Source: Solirubrobacter taibaiensis (GTDB taxonomy: Bacteria > Actinomycetota > Thermoleophilia > Solirubrobacterales > Solirubrobacteraceae). From it: DNA of 64,000 bases. Where the stretch lies: contig JAPDDQ010000023.1 in the NCBI GenBank assembly GCA_027587225.1, forward strand, positions 1 to 64,000, in the 5' to 3' direction. This document shows, piece after piece, positions 50,902-58,174 of this stretch. How positions within the stretch are numbered: position 1 is the stretch's first letter; each line of letters starts with the position of its first letter. Under the pieces are notes generated by a model. The model was not told the origin of the DNA and searched no databases. It saw only the letters and a list, made by a program, of their open reading frames with translations. The position numbers and the translations under genes were made by a program.

Positions 50902-51912
50902 ATGCGCCCGGGTGCTCTTGAGGAGGAGGCGGGGCTGTCCGCGAGCGAGTTGGATCCGGCGGTGCGGCCCCACTACTCGATCATCGTCAACGTCTATCTG
51001 AACGAGGACTCGATCCCGGCGCTCCTGTCGCGACTGGCCGAGATGGCCGGTCAGCTGGACGGGCCGCTGGAGGTCGTCTTCACCGTCGACGGAAGCCCGG
51101 ACCAGAGCCTGCTGGTGCTCGCCGACGCCCTCGACGATCAACCGTTCAGCAGCCGGCTCCTCGCGCACTCGCGCAACTTCGGGGCGTTGGCGGCATCGAA
51201 GACCGGACTGACGCACGCGTCGGGCCGCGTGTTCGCCGTCATGGCGGCGGACCTGCAGGAGCCGCCTGAGCTGTACTACGAGTTCTTCCGCGTGCTCGAT
51301 CAGGACGAGGCGGACGTCGTGTTCGGCGTGCGGGACAACCGCGCCGACCCGGCGAGGACCGCGTTCGCGGCGCGCGTGTTCTGGGCGCTGTACCGGCGCC
51401 TGGTGAACCACGAGGTGCCTCCCGGCGGCATCGACGTGTACGCGTGCAACGACAACTTCCGGCGGCATCTGGTCGCGTTCGAGGAGGCGAACAGCTCGCT
51501 CGTGGCGCTGACGCTCTGGCTCGGCTTCCGGCGTCGGACCGTGACCTACGATCGCCAGGAGCGCGAGCACGGCACGAGCTCGTGGAGCTTCAAGAAGCGC
51601 GTCCGGTATCTGAGCGACAGCATCTTCTCGTTCACCGACCTCCCGATCCGCCTCCTGCTCGGGACCGGGACGATCGGCGTGTTCGTCTCCGTCCTGCTCG
51701 CCGTGCTCGTCGTCGCGGGGCGGCTCAGCGGCGCGATCGACGTGCCCGGGTACGCGGCGACGATCGTCGTCATCGCGTTCTTCGCGGCGTTGAATCTCTG
51801 CGGTCTCGGCATCCTCGGCGCGTACGTGTGGCGTGCGTTCGAGAACACCAAAGGCCGCCCCGGCGCCGTCGTGATGCTCGACCGGCACTTCGAGTCACGG
51901 CCGAAGTCGTGA
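50902..51912 (+). CDS. polyprenyl-phosphate glycosyltransferase (GT2, GtrB/ArnC-like)
   Basis: A 336-residue protein. Its GT2 domain has YSIIVNVYLNEDSIPALL, VVFTVDGSPDQSL, AHSRNFGALAASKTGL and MAADLQEPPELYYEF (the DXD region). HGTSSWSFKKRVRYLSDSI leads into two C-terminal helices. This is the GtrB arrangement, which makes an undecaprenyl-phosphate sugar on the cytoplasmic face. The next gene encodes a GtrA protein and overlaps its stop, supporting the pair. Confidence 0.88.
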   Translation: MRPGALEEEAGLSASELDPAVRPHYSIIVNVYLNEDSIPALLSRLAEMAGQLDGPLEVVFTVDGSPDQSLLVLADALDDQPFSSRLLAHSRNFGALAASKTGLTHASGRVFAVMAADLQEPPELYYEFFRVLDQDEADVVFGVRDNRADPARTAFAARVFWALYRRLVNHEVPPGGIDVYACNDNFRRHLVAFEEANSSLVALTLWLGFRRRTVTYDRQEREHGTSSWSFKKRVRYLSDSIFSFTDLPIRLLLGTGTIGVFVSVLLAVLVVAGRLSGAIDVPGYAATIVVIAFFAALNLCGLGILGAYVWRAFENTKGRPGAVVMLDRHFESRPKS

Positions 51913-52331
51913 TCGAGGCCACACCGGTGAGGCGTCTCGCCGCGACGTTGTTCGCGGACCAGCGGTTCCGCTACCTGCTCGTCGGTGGGTGGAACACGGT
52001 GTCGAGCTTCCTGCTCTTCGTCGCCCTGCAACTTGCGTTCGGCGACGTGATCCACTACCTCGTGCTGCTCGTCGTGAGCATGGTGGTGTCCGTGCTGCAG
52101 GCATTCGTCCTGCACCGCAAGTTCGTCTTCGAGGCCACGGAAGGACGCTGGCCCGGCCAGCTCCTGCGCTTCTCGCAGGTCTACGCCGGGGCGTTCGCCG
52201 TCAACCTCGCCCTGCTGCCGGTGCTCGTCGAAGTCGTCGGGCTGCCCGTGCTCGTCGCTCAGAGCTTGCTGTTCGTCGCCACTGTCACCGCCAGCTTCGT
52301 CGGTCACCGGAAGTGGTCCTTTGGTCGTTGA
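51909..52331 (+). CDS. GtrA-like flippase protein
   Basis: A 140-residue protein with four membrane helices. FRYLLVGGWNTVSSFLLFVAL is the usual GtrA beginning, and LQAFVLHRKFVFEA with FVGHRKWSFGR are the conserved basic loops. GtrA proteins are thought to flip undecaprenyl-phosphate sugars. GTG 51909 overlaps the stop of the GtrB-like gene (GTGA). The end overlaps the start of the FemAB-like gene. Confidence 0.88.
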   Translation: MIEATPVRRLAATLFADQRFRYLLVGGWNTVSSFLLFVALQLAFGDVIHYLVLLVVSMVVSVLQAFVLHRKFVFEATEGRWPGQLLRFSQVYAGAFAVNLALLPVLVEVVGLPVLVAQSLLFVATVTASFVGHRKWSFGR

Positions 52332-53310
52332 GGCGCGGGCGTTCACCGAAGCGGACGCCGAGGCGTGGGACGCGCTTGTCAGCGCCGGCGCCGCCTCGAC
52401 GCTCTTGCAGACGCGACGGTTCCTCAGCTACCACGGCGACCGCTTCCAGGACGCGTCCGTGTGCGTCACCGACGGCGACGGCCGGCTCGTGGGCGTGCTC
52501 CCGGCCGCCGTCGACCTCGCGGCCGCGGACCGCGTCGTCAGTCATCCGGGCAGCACCTACGGCGGGCTCGTCCACGATGGCGCGCTGCGTGGCGAGGGCA
52601 TGCTCGAGGCGCTGACCGCCGTCTCGGCGCACCTCGCCGGCCGCGGCTTCGCGGTCCTCGAGTACAAGCCGCTGCCGTGGATCTACCAGGCCCGTCCCGA
52701 GCAGGACGACCTCTACGCGCTGTTCCGCCTGGGCGCCCAGCGCTCACGCGTGGACCTCTCGTGCGCGGTCGACCTGGACTCCGAGGCCAAGCCGTCCTCG
52801 CGCCGGCGCCGCGGCCGTAAGAAGGCCGAGAAGGCCGGGGTCACCGTCCAGTCCGGGACCGAGCACGCCGGCCGCGTCTGGGACGTGCTCGAGCAGACGC
52901 TCGCCGCCCGGCACGACGCCGCGCCGGTGCACAGCCTGGACGAGATCCGGCTGCTCGGCGAGCGGTTCCCGGAGGAGATCGAGTTCCTCGTCGGAGAGCT
53001 CGACGGCGCCGCGGTCGCCGGGGTCGTCCTGTTCCACAGCGGACGGGTGTCACATGCCCAGTACATCTCCTCGACCCCCGACGGCAACCAGGTGGGCGCG
53101 CTCGACGCCGTGTTCGGGCACGCGATCGAAGCGGCCCGCGAGGCGGGCCGCCGCTTCTTCGACTTCGGCACGAGCAACCGCGAGCGCGGGCTGGTGCTCA
53201 ACGCGAGCCTCTACGAGTACAAGGCCCAGTACGGCGGCGGAGGCGTCGCCTACGAGGCCTACGAGCTGCCGCTGTCCTCGACGGGCGCGGGCACGTCCAG
53301 CAGCTTGTAG
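52321..53310 (+). CDS. FemAB/GNAT-like acyl or aminoacyl transferase
   Basis: A 329-residue protein with a double-GNAT fold. STLLQTRRFLSYHGDRF is the N-terminal block of BioF2/FemAB-like proteins. RSRVDLSCAVDLDSEAKPSS and RRGRKKAEKAGVTVQ form the basic middle motif. RRFFDFGTSNRERGLVLNASLYEYKAQYGG is the C-terminal block. Relatives transfer amino acids or acyl groups to peptidoglycan precursors or exopolysaccharide sugars. The start is TTG 52321, overlapping the GtrA gene by 11 nt. Its last 52 nt overlap the convergent acyltransferase gene. Confidence 0.78.
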   Translation: MVVEARAFTEADAEAWDALVSAGAASTLLQTRRFLSYHGDRFQDASVCVTDGDGRLVGVLPAAVDLAAADRVVSHPGSTYGGLVHDGALRGEGMLEALTAVSAHLAGRGFAVLEYKPLPWIYQARPEQDDLYALFRLGAQRSRVDLSCAVDLDSEAKPSSRRRRGRKKAEKAGVTVQSGTEHAGRVWDVLEQTLAARHDAAPVHSLDEIRLLGERFPEEIEFLVGELDGAAVAGVVLFHSGRVSHAQYISSTPDGNQVGALDAVFGHAIEAAREAGRRFFDFGTSNRERGLVLNASLYEYKAQYGGGGVAYEAYELPLSSTGAGTSSSL

Positions 53311-53954
53311 GACGTGACGTCGCGCTTCTCGCTGCGCGGCGGACGGTAGACCGACGCCGGCGGGATGCTGCGCGTGAGCGAGACGTCGGGGCCGATCCAG
53401 GAGTCGGCGCCGATCTCGATGTCGTTGACGAGCGTCGCGTTGACGCCGAGGAACGTGTTCTCGCCCACCACGACGCTGCCGGAGATCACGACGTGGCTGG
53501 CGATGAAGACGTTGTCCCGGATCGTCGAGTGGTGGCCGATGTGGTTGCCGCTCCAGAGGACGACGTTGTCGCCGACGGTGACGAACGGCTGCAGCGTGTT
53601 GTCCTCGAAGATGAACACGTGCTCGCCGAGCTGGACGTTGCGCCACACGAACGCGCGGCTGGACACGTAGCTGGCCAGCGCGTACCCGCGCTCCTTCGCC
53701 GTCTTCGCCAGGCGGGCGCGCAGTCGGTTGAGCTGCGAGTAGACCATCGCCACGTACACGGAATGCTCGGCCGCGGGGTGGGTCTCCTCGAGCGTCTCGA
53801 AGTCGACGACGGGCAGGCCGAAGAACTCGTCGCGCTTGCGGTACTCGGCCTCGACGGCGAACGCCACCACTTCGTACGGCGAGTCGTGGGTGAAGTACTC
53901 GTACGCGATCTCGGCGAACAGCGAGTCGCCGACGATGACGAGCTTGCCGCTCAT
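53259..53954 (-). CDS. NeuD/PglD-like sugar O/N-acyltransferase (left-handed beta-helix)
   Basis: A 231-residue acyltransferase. An N-terminal Rossmann-like part (KLVIVGDSLFAEIAYEYF) precedes hexapeptide repeats at about 105-190 (VWRNVQLGEHVFIFEDN, NHIGHHSTIRDNVFIAS, VISGSVVVGENTFLGVN). HIGHHS supplies the likely catalytic histidine. It could acetylate the 3-amino sugar made by the nearby FdtA/aminotransferase genes or another sugar. The start overlaps the methyltransferase stop (ATGA). Confidence 0.85.
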   Translation of the reverse strand: MSGKLVIVGDSLFAEIAYEYFTHDSPYEVVAFAVEAEYRKRDEFFGLPVVDFETLEETHPAAEHSVYVAMVYSQLNRLRARLAKTAKERGYALASYVSSRAFVWRNVQLGEHVFIFEDNTLQPFVTVGDNVVLWSGNHIGHHSTIRDNVFIASHVVISGSVVVGENTFLGVNATLVNDIEIGADSWIGPDVSLTRSIPPASVYRPPRSEKRDVTSYKLLDVPAPVEDSGSS

Positions 53955-54706
53955 GGGCGCACCACCAGCAGGTCCTCACGGCGGTTGGCCATCGGCAGGC
54001 TCGGGTCCTGCGGCACGATCCAGGCGTGGAAGCCGGCCGCGCGGGCACGGGCGACCAGGCTCAGCACGACGGCGTCGTCCATGCGGCCGCGCTGGATCGC
54101 GTTGAAGGAGACCGGCGGCGGCGAATCGTCCTGCGCGAACTCCTTGTGCCGGGCCTGCCCGGCATCGGAGGCGAAGTAGCGCGAGCGCATCGACGCGTTG
54201 GGCAGGTCCCCGATCAGCAGCGCGCCGCCCGGCGCCAGGAGCTCGAGGGCGGCGTCGAGGAACCCGAACACGCTGCCGTCCTCGAAGACGTACTGGATCA
54301 CGCTGTAGGCGAGGACGGCGGCGGCGGTGCCGCGCTCCTCGCCGAGCTCGGCGGCGACGTCCGGGAAGCGCCCCGGGACCTTGCGCAGCCCCGGGCCGTC
54401 GGCGTGGTGGTCGAGCATCTCCGACGAGTCCACGAACACGAGGTGGTGGTCGCGCTCCTCGCAATGCGTGCGGAGCATCTGCGGCAGCTCGCTGCAGCCG
54501 GGGCCGATGTCGACCACGACCGAGCCCGAGCCGTCGAGCGCAGGGAGCTTGCGACGTATGTCCTCGAAGATCGCCCGCTCGAAGCCCTCGCGGTAGTCAT
54601 CGGGGAACCCGATCCGCTCGTAGGGACTCAGCGCTTCGTCGTGCGCCAGACGCCGGAAGTCGTCAAACGAGAGCTCCGCGAAGCGCGCGTAGTCTTTACC
54701 ACCCAT
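53951..54706 (-). CDS. SAM-dependent methyltransferase
   Basis: A 251-residue protein. VVVDIGPGCSELPQML is motif I at about 62-77, LVFVDSSEMLDHHA is motif II, and LAYSVIQYVFEDGSVF with LLAPGGALLIGDLPN completes the SAM fold. Its ATG shares two bases with the ATG of the divergent FdtA gene. It lies 8 nt after TAAGGT on the minus strand. It shares an operon with the acyltransferase. Sugar N- or O-methylation is plausible but unproven. Confidence 0.82.
   Translation of the reverse strand: MGGKDYARFAELSFDDFRRLAHDEALSPYERIGFPDDYREGFERAIFEDIRRKLPALDGSGSVVVDIGPGCSELPQMLRTHCEERDHHLVFVDSSEMLDHHADGPGLRKVPGRFPDVAAELGEERGTAAAVLAYSVIQYVFEDGSVFGFLDAALELLAPGGALLIGDLPNASMRSRYFASDAGQARHKEFAQDDSPPPVSFNAIQRGRMDDAVVLSLVARARAAGFHAWIVPQDPSLPMANRREDLLVVRP
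54690..54695 (+). promoter_or_regulatory. candidate -10 (TAGTCT), leaderless FdtA start
   Basis: TAGTCT ends 9 nt before ATG 54705. It lies within the first codons of the divergent methyltransferase gene. Confidence 0.5.
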
Positions 54707-55121
54707 GCAGCCAGACCTTACTCGACGCTCGGGGTTGGTAGAGCTCCCGCTGATTCCTGATCAACGCGGCAATCTGACCTTCGTGGAAGGCGTCAACCAC
54801 GTGCCGTTCGAGATCAAGCGGGCGTACTGGATCTACGACGTGCCGGGCGGCGCGCACCGGGGAGGTCACGCCTATCACCAGCTCGAGGAGTTGGTGATCG
54901 CGCTCTCCGGCAGCTTCGAGGTGTCGGTCGACGACGGTGTCCAGCGTTCCAGCTTCACGCTCAACCGTGGGTACGTCGGGCTGTACATCCCGGCGACGAC
55001 CTGGCGCACGCTCACGCACTTCTCCACCAACGCCGTCTGCCTCTGCCTCGCCTCGGCGCCGTACGACGAGAGCGACTACATCCGCAGCTACCCCGAGTTC
55101 CTCGAGCTGGTGGCGCCGTGA
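54705..55121 (+). CDS. fdtA: dTDP-4-keto-6-deoxyhexose 3,4-ketoisomerase (FdtA family), copy 1
   Basis: A 138-residue cupin. RAYWIYDVPGGAHRGGHAYHQLEEL (split at RGGHAYHQ, about 46-53) is the ketoisomerase signature with catalytic histidines. LNRGYVGLYIPATTWRTL and YDESDYIRSYPEFLEL follow. FdtA/QdtA isomerise dTDP-4-keto-6-deoxyglucose to the 3-keto form, which is then transaminated at C3. It overlaps a close paralogue, and a DegT aminotransferase completes the set. The dTDP-glucose and 4,6-dehydratase steps must be encoded elsewhere. Confidence 0.88.
   Translation: MQPDLTRRSGLVELPLIPDQRGNLTFVEGVNHVPFEIKRAYWIYDVPGGAHRGGHAYHQLEELVIALSGSFEVSVDDGVQRSSFTLNRGYVGLYIPATTWRTLTHFSTNAVCLCLASAPYDESDYIRSYPEFLELVAP
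54715..54720 (-). promoter_or_regulatory. candidate -10 (TAAGGT), leaderless methyltransferase start
   Basis: TAAGGT on the minus strand ends 8 nt before ATG 54706. It lies within codons 4-6 of the divergent FdtA gene. Confidence 0.45.
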
Positions 55122-55540
55122 ACACGGTCGATGACTGCGCGGTGCTGGACCTGCCGCGGATCGCGGCACAGGACGGTGCGCTGACGCCGGTCGAGGGCGG
55201 GGGCGTCGTCCCCTTCGAGATCGCGCGCGTCTTCTACGTCTACGACGTCGTCGGCGGCGCCGAGCGCGGCGGCCACGCCCACCACGAGCTGCACCAGTTC
55301 ATCGTGACCATCATGGGCAGCGTGAACGTCACGGTCGATGACGGGCGGCAGAGGCGCGACTTCCTCCTGAACCGACCGTACAAGGGACTGCACGTTCCGC
55401 CGCAGCTCTGGTGCGACCTGACCGACTTCTCGGGCGGCGCCGTCGTGGTCGTGCTGGCCTCGCACCCGTACGAGGAGGCCGACTACATCCGGGACCACGG
55501 CGACTTCCTCGAGTTCCGCGGATCGGTGGCGTCGGCGTGA
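55118..55540 (+). CDS. dTDP-4-keto-6-deoxyhexose 3,4-ketoisomerase (FdtA family), copy 2
   Basis: A 140-residue paralogue of the preceding gene. RGGHAHHELHQFIV, VTVDDGRQRRDFLLNRPYKG and EEADYIRDHGDFLEF align along the whole length. The histidine motif is conserved, so both copies may be active. Two ketoisomerases with different stereochemistry (Fuc3N versus Qui3N type), or a heterodimer, are the main possibilities. GTG 55118 overlaps the previous stop, and its own stop overlaps the aminotransferase start. Confidence 0.86.
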   Translation: MNTVDDCAVLDLPRIAAQDGALTPVEGGGVVPFEIARVFYVYDVVGGAERGGHAHHELHQFIVTIMGSVNVTVDDGRQRRDFLLNRPYKGLHVPPQLWCDLTDFSGGAVVVVLASHPYEEADYIRDHGDFLEFRGSVASA

Positions 55541-56646
55541 ACGTCCCCTTCCTCGACTTCACGCGGCTCGCGCAGGCGACCGCCGACGCGACCCAGGCCG
55601 CCGTCCAGGCGGTCACCGCGAGCGGCCGGGTGATTCTCGGCCCCGAGGTGCAGGCGTTCGAGCAGGCCTGGGCCGAGGCGTGCGGCGTCGGGCACGCCGT
55701 CGGCGTGGGCTCGGGCACCGACGCGCTGGAGATCGCGCTGCGGGCGTTCGGCGTCGGTCCCGGTGACGAGGTCGTCACCCAGGCCAACACCTGCCCGCCG
55801 ACCGCCTCGGCGATCGCGCGGACCGGTGCCCGCGTCGTGCTCTGCGATGTCGACGAGGCGTCCGGACGCATCGATCTGCAATCGCTCCAAGGGGCGCTCA
55901 CGGAGCGGACGAAGGCCGTCATCCCGGTGCATCTGTACGGGCAGTGCGCGGATGTCGCCGCGGTGCGAGCCGTGTTGCCCGACGGCGTGTGGGTGCTCGA
56001 GGACTGCGCCCAGGCTCACCTGGCGACCTTCGAGGGGCGGCCGGCGGGTGCCGTCGGCGACGCCGCGGCGTGGTCGTTCTACCCGAGCAAGAACCTCGGC
56101 GCCCTCGGGGACGCCGGCGCGACGACGACGGACGACCCGGTGCTCGCCGACCGCATGCGCGAGCTGCGGCAGTACGGGGCCTTCGGGCAGTCGGACGCCT
56201 CAGGCTTCGGGATGAACAGTCGCTTGGACGAGCTGCAGGCCGCCGTGCTGACCCGCCGACTGGAGCTTCTCCCGGCATGGACGGAGCGTCGCCGCGCGAT
56301 CGCCTCGGCGTACCGGGACGCGCTCGCGGGCACCCGCCTCGAGCCGCTGGAGCTCGACCCGCGCGCCGAGCACGCCTACCACCTGTTCGTCGTCCGCAGC
56401 ACGGAGCGCGACGACGTCCGGCGCCGGCTCCTCGAGCGCGGCGTCCAGACGCTCGTGCACTACGCCACGCCGCTGCACCGACTCCCCGCCTTCGCCGCCT
56501 CGGTCGCGACGCCCGTGTCCCTGGCGCGTTCGGAGCTGCTCTGTGACCAGGTCCTGAGCCTTCCACTCAATCCGTTGCTGAGCGACGCCGAGGTCGCTGC
56601 CGTCATCGAGGCGAGCCGGTCGGTCGCCGCGGGGGGTCAGAAGTAG
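55537..56646 (+). CDS. DegT/DnrJ/EryC1 sugar 3-aminotransferase (FdtB-like)
   Basis: A 369-residue PLP enzyme. VPFLDFTRLAQATADAT is the usual start and VGVGSGTDALEIALRAFGV binds the cofactor phosphate. WVLEDCAQAHLATFEG carries the pyridine-binding aspartate, and SFYPSKNLGALGDAG carries the Schiff-base lysine. GMNSRLDELQAAVLTRRL completes the family. It would aminate the 3-ketosugar made by FdtA, giving dTDP-3-amino-3,6-dideoxyhexose. GTG 55537 is coupled to copy 2. Its 3' end overlaps the convergent GT2 gene by 10 nt. Confidence 0.92.
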   Translation: MNVPFLDFTRLAQATADATQAAVQAVTASGRVILGPEVQAFEQAWAEACGVGHAVGVGSGTDALEIALRAFGVGPGDEVVTQANTCPPTASAIARTGARVVLCDVDEASGRIDLQSLQGALTERTKAVIPVHLYGQCADVAAVRAVLPDGVWVLEDCAQAHLATFEGRPAGAVGDAAAWSFYPSKNLGALGDAGATTTDDPVLADRMRELRQYGAFGQSDASGFGMNSRLDELQAAVLTRRLELLPAWTERRRAIASAYRDALAGTRLEPLELDPRAEHAYHLFVVRSTERDDVRRRLLERGVQTLVHYATPLHRLPAFAASVATPVSLARSELLCDQVLSLPLNPLLSDAEVAAVIEASRSVAAGGQK

Positions 56647-57533
56647 TCCCGGCCGATTCGGTCGGACCACAGCGACGACGGGTAGTAGTCGCAGACCGGG
56701 GTGTCGGTCATCGCGAAACGAACCCCGATGCGCAGCATCCGCTCGCACAGGCCCCAGTCGTTGGGCGTCTCGAAGATCCAGTCGGTCGGTTGGTGGGGCA
56801 GGAAGCGCAGTGCGCCGTGGAACATCGAGCACTGCGTGCCCCAGTGGCCGTTGCTGGGCGGGAAGGTGCACAGCAGCACGTTGTCGTCGTCCGGATGGTG
56901 CTCGTCGATTTGACCGTAGGGGACCTCGGCCTGCTGGTCGCGAGCGAGCGCCAGCAAGGTCTCGATGTACTCCGGCCGCAATGCGTCGTCGTCGCTGTTG
57001 GAGCCGATCCAGCTGCCCTTGGCCAGCGCGAGGCCGGTGTTGTAGGGCGCGGTCCCGCTCACGTACCAGGCGCGTTCGGGCTGGTCGGGATAGGGGCCGC
57101 GATAGGGAAGGTTGACGAAGCGCACGCGGTCATCGTTGAACGAGCGGCACACCTGCTCGGCCTCGGGCGCCGCGGCGTCCCCCACCACCAGCACCTCGAA
57201 ACGCTCGTAGGTCTGCGCCAGCACCGACGGCAGTGAGCGCTCCCTGAGCTCCTTGAAGTTGCGGTAGGTGGTGATGATCACCGTGACCAGCGGCTCATCC
57301 TCGGTGAACGCCGCCTCGTACTCGGGCGTCGCGCGTAGTGCCCAGAGCTGCGCGCGGGCCGCGGCGTCGTCGTCGCGGACATAGCGCAGCGCCTGCATTG
57401 TCGCGGCGTGCGCGCCGGAGTTGAACTGCTGCAGCGCCTGCACCTGCGCGGACACGTCCGCCAGTTGCGAACGCATCGCGGTCAGCTCGGCGCGGGCGGA
57501 GCGCCACGCGCCGACGGGGTTGCGAAACCTCAC
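56637..57533 (-). CDS. GT2 family glycosyltransferase with N-terminal coiled coil
   Basis: A 298-residue protein. Residues about 5-75 form a helical/coiled-coil segment (LTAMRSQLADVSAQVQALQQ). The GT2 domain follows with LVTVIITTYRNFKELRERSL, VLVVGDAAAPEAEQ and KGSWIGSNSDDDALRPEYI as metal-binding loop. WGTQCSMFHGALRFLP is in the acceptor half. An in-frame ATG at 57542 lies inside a TAGGAT hexamer. The GTG at 57533, 7 nt after that hexamer, is the more likely start. Confidence 0.82.
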   Translation of the reverse strand: MRFRNPVGAWRSARAELTAMRSQLADVSAQVQALQQFNSGAHAATMQALRYVRDDDAAARAQLWALRATPEYEAAFTEDEPLVTVIITTYRNFKELRERSLPSVLAQTYERFEVLVVGDAAAPEAEQVCRSFNDDRVRFVNLPYRGPYPDQPERAWYVSGTAPYNTGLALAKGSWIGSNSDDDALRPEYIETLLALARDQQAEVPYGQIDEHHPDDDNVLLCTFPPSNGHWGTQCSMFHGALRFLPHQPTDWIFETPNDWGLCERMLRIGVRFAMTDTPVCDYYPSSLWSDRIGRDYF

Positions 57534-57540
57534 CGGGCGC

Positions 57541-57546
57541 ATCCTA
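57541..57546 (-). promoter_or_regulatory. candidate -10 (TAGGAT), leaderless GT2 start
   Basis: TAGGAT on the minus strand ends 7 nt before GTG 57533. It includes the ATG at 57542, which would therefore lie upstream of the transcript start. Confidence 0.45.
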
Positions 57547-57547
57547 G

Positions 57548-57634
57548 CCGCGCGGCGGCTACCACATCTGCCATCTGGCCGGCGAGCGTGATCGGTTCGT
57601 CCAGTCCTCGTACGCGCTGATGGTCGCGGCCTAG
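57548..57634 (+). pseudogene. 3' remnant of a methyltransferase gene like the end of 44037-47480
   Basis: Read from 57548 to the TAG at 57632, this 28-codon stretch encodes a tail ending GERDRFVQSSYALMVAA. The end of the 1147-residue fusion protein reads TADRFVQSSYALVATA. The two also share an H-X-AG step just before. A TAG at 57545 and the GT2 gene cut off everything upstream. It is a relic of a second copy, with no start of its own. Confidence 0.65.
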
Positions 57635-57637
57635 ACT
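57632..57637 (+). promoter_or_regulatory. candidate -10 (TAGACT), leaderless GtrA start
   Basis: TAGACT ends 9 nt before ATG 57647. Its TAG is also the stop of the gene remnant. Confidence 0.5.
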
Positions 57638-57646
57638 GCTGCGCTC

Positions 57647-58102
57647 ATGGCCAGGTTCAACAGTCTCTGGCGGGCGCTGATGGAGCCGCGCGCTGAGCCG
57701 CTTCGCTACGTGATGGTGGGCGGCCTCACGGTGGTGACCTACATCGGCCTCACGTTGGTGTTCGCCGGTGGGCTGGACCTCGCGATCCAGCTCGCGATGC
57801 TCTGCGCGTACTCACTGTCGCTCGGCCTGCACTTCACCGGCCAGCGCCTGTTCGTCTTCCAGACCCGCTCCGGATTCGAGCTCGCCATGCACCATCAGGC
57901 ACGTCGCTACCTGCTGCTCGGCGGCGCGCAGATCAGCCTCTCGCTGACCGCAACGACGTTCCTGCCTGGCGTGATCGGCGTCGATGAGCGGATCGTGTAC
58001 GCCGTGGCCACGGTCGTGCTGGCGATCGCCTCCTACTTGATGCTCCGCTTCCACGTGTTCCACGAGCGGCGGGCCCCGCTCGCGGCGCAGAACGCGGGCT
58101 AG
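57647..58102 (+). CDS. GtrA-like flippase protein
   Basis: A 151-residue protein with four membrane helices. LRYVMVGGLTVVTYIGLTLV, SLGLHFTGQRLFVF and LMLRFHVFHERR are the typical GtrA blocks. It differs clearly from the GtrA protein at 51909. The gene lies before a GtrB-like GT2, the reverse of the order at 50902-52331. It probably flips the polyprenyl-phosphate sugar made by that enzyme. Confidence 0.86.
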   Translation: MARFNSLWRALMEPRAEPLRYVMVGGLTVVTYIGLTLVFAGGLDLAIQLAMLCAYSLSLGLHFTGQRLFVFQTRSGFELAMHHQARRYLLLGGAQISLSLTATTFLPGVIGVDERIVYAVATVVLAIASYLMLRFHVFHERRAPLAAQNAG

Positions 58103-58128
58103 TCCGCAATGTCGACACCTTCGTCTCG

Positions 58129-58134
58129 TACGCT
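58129..58134 (+). promoter_or_regulatory. candidate -10 (TACGCT) for GT2-methyltransferase pair
   Basis: TACGCT lies 40 nt before GTG 58175 in the 72-nt gap after GtrA. The leader has a weak ACGGAG. Confidence 0.3.
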
Positions 58135-58174
58135 GTCCACCAATGCGTTGTCCTGAACACGGAGCCTTCTCGAA

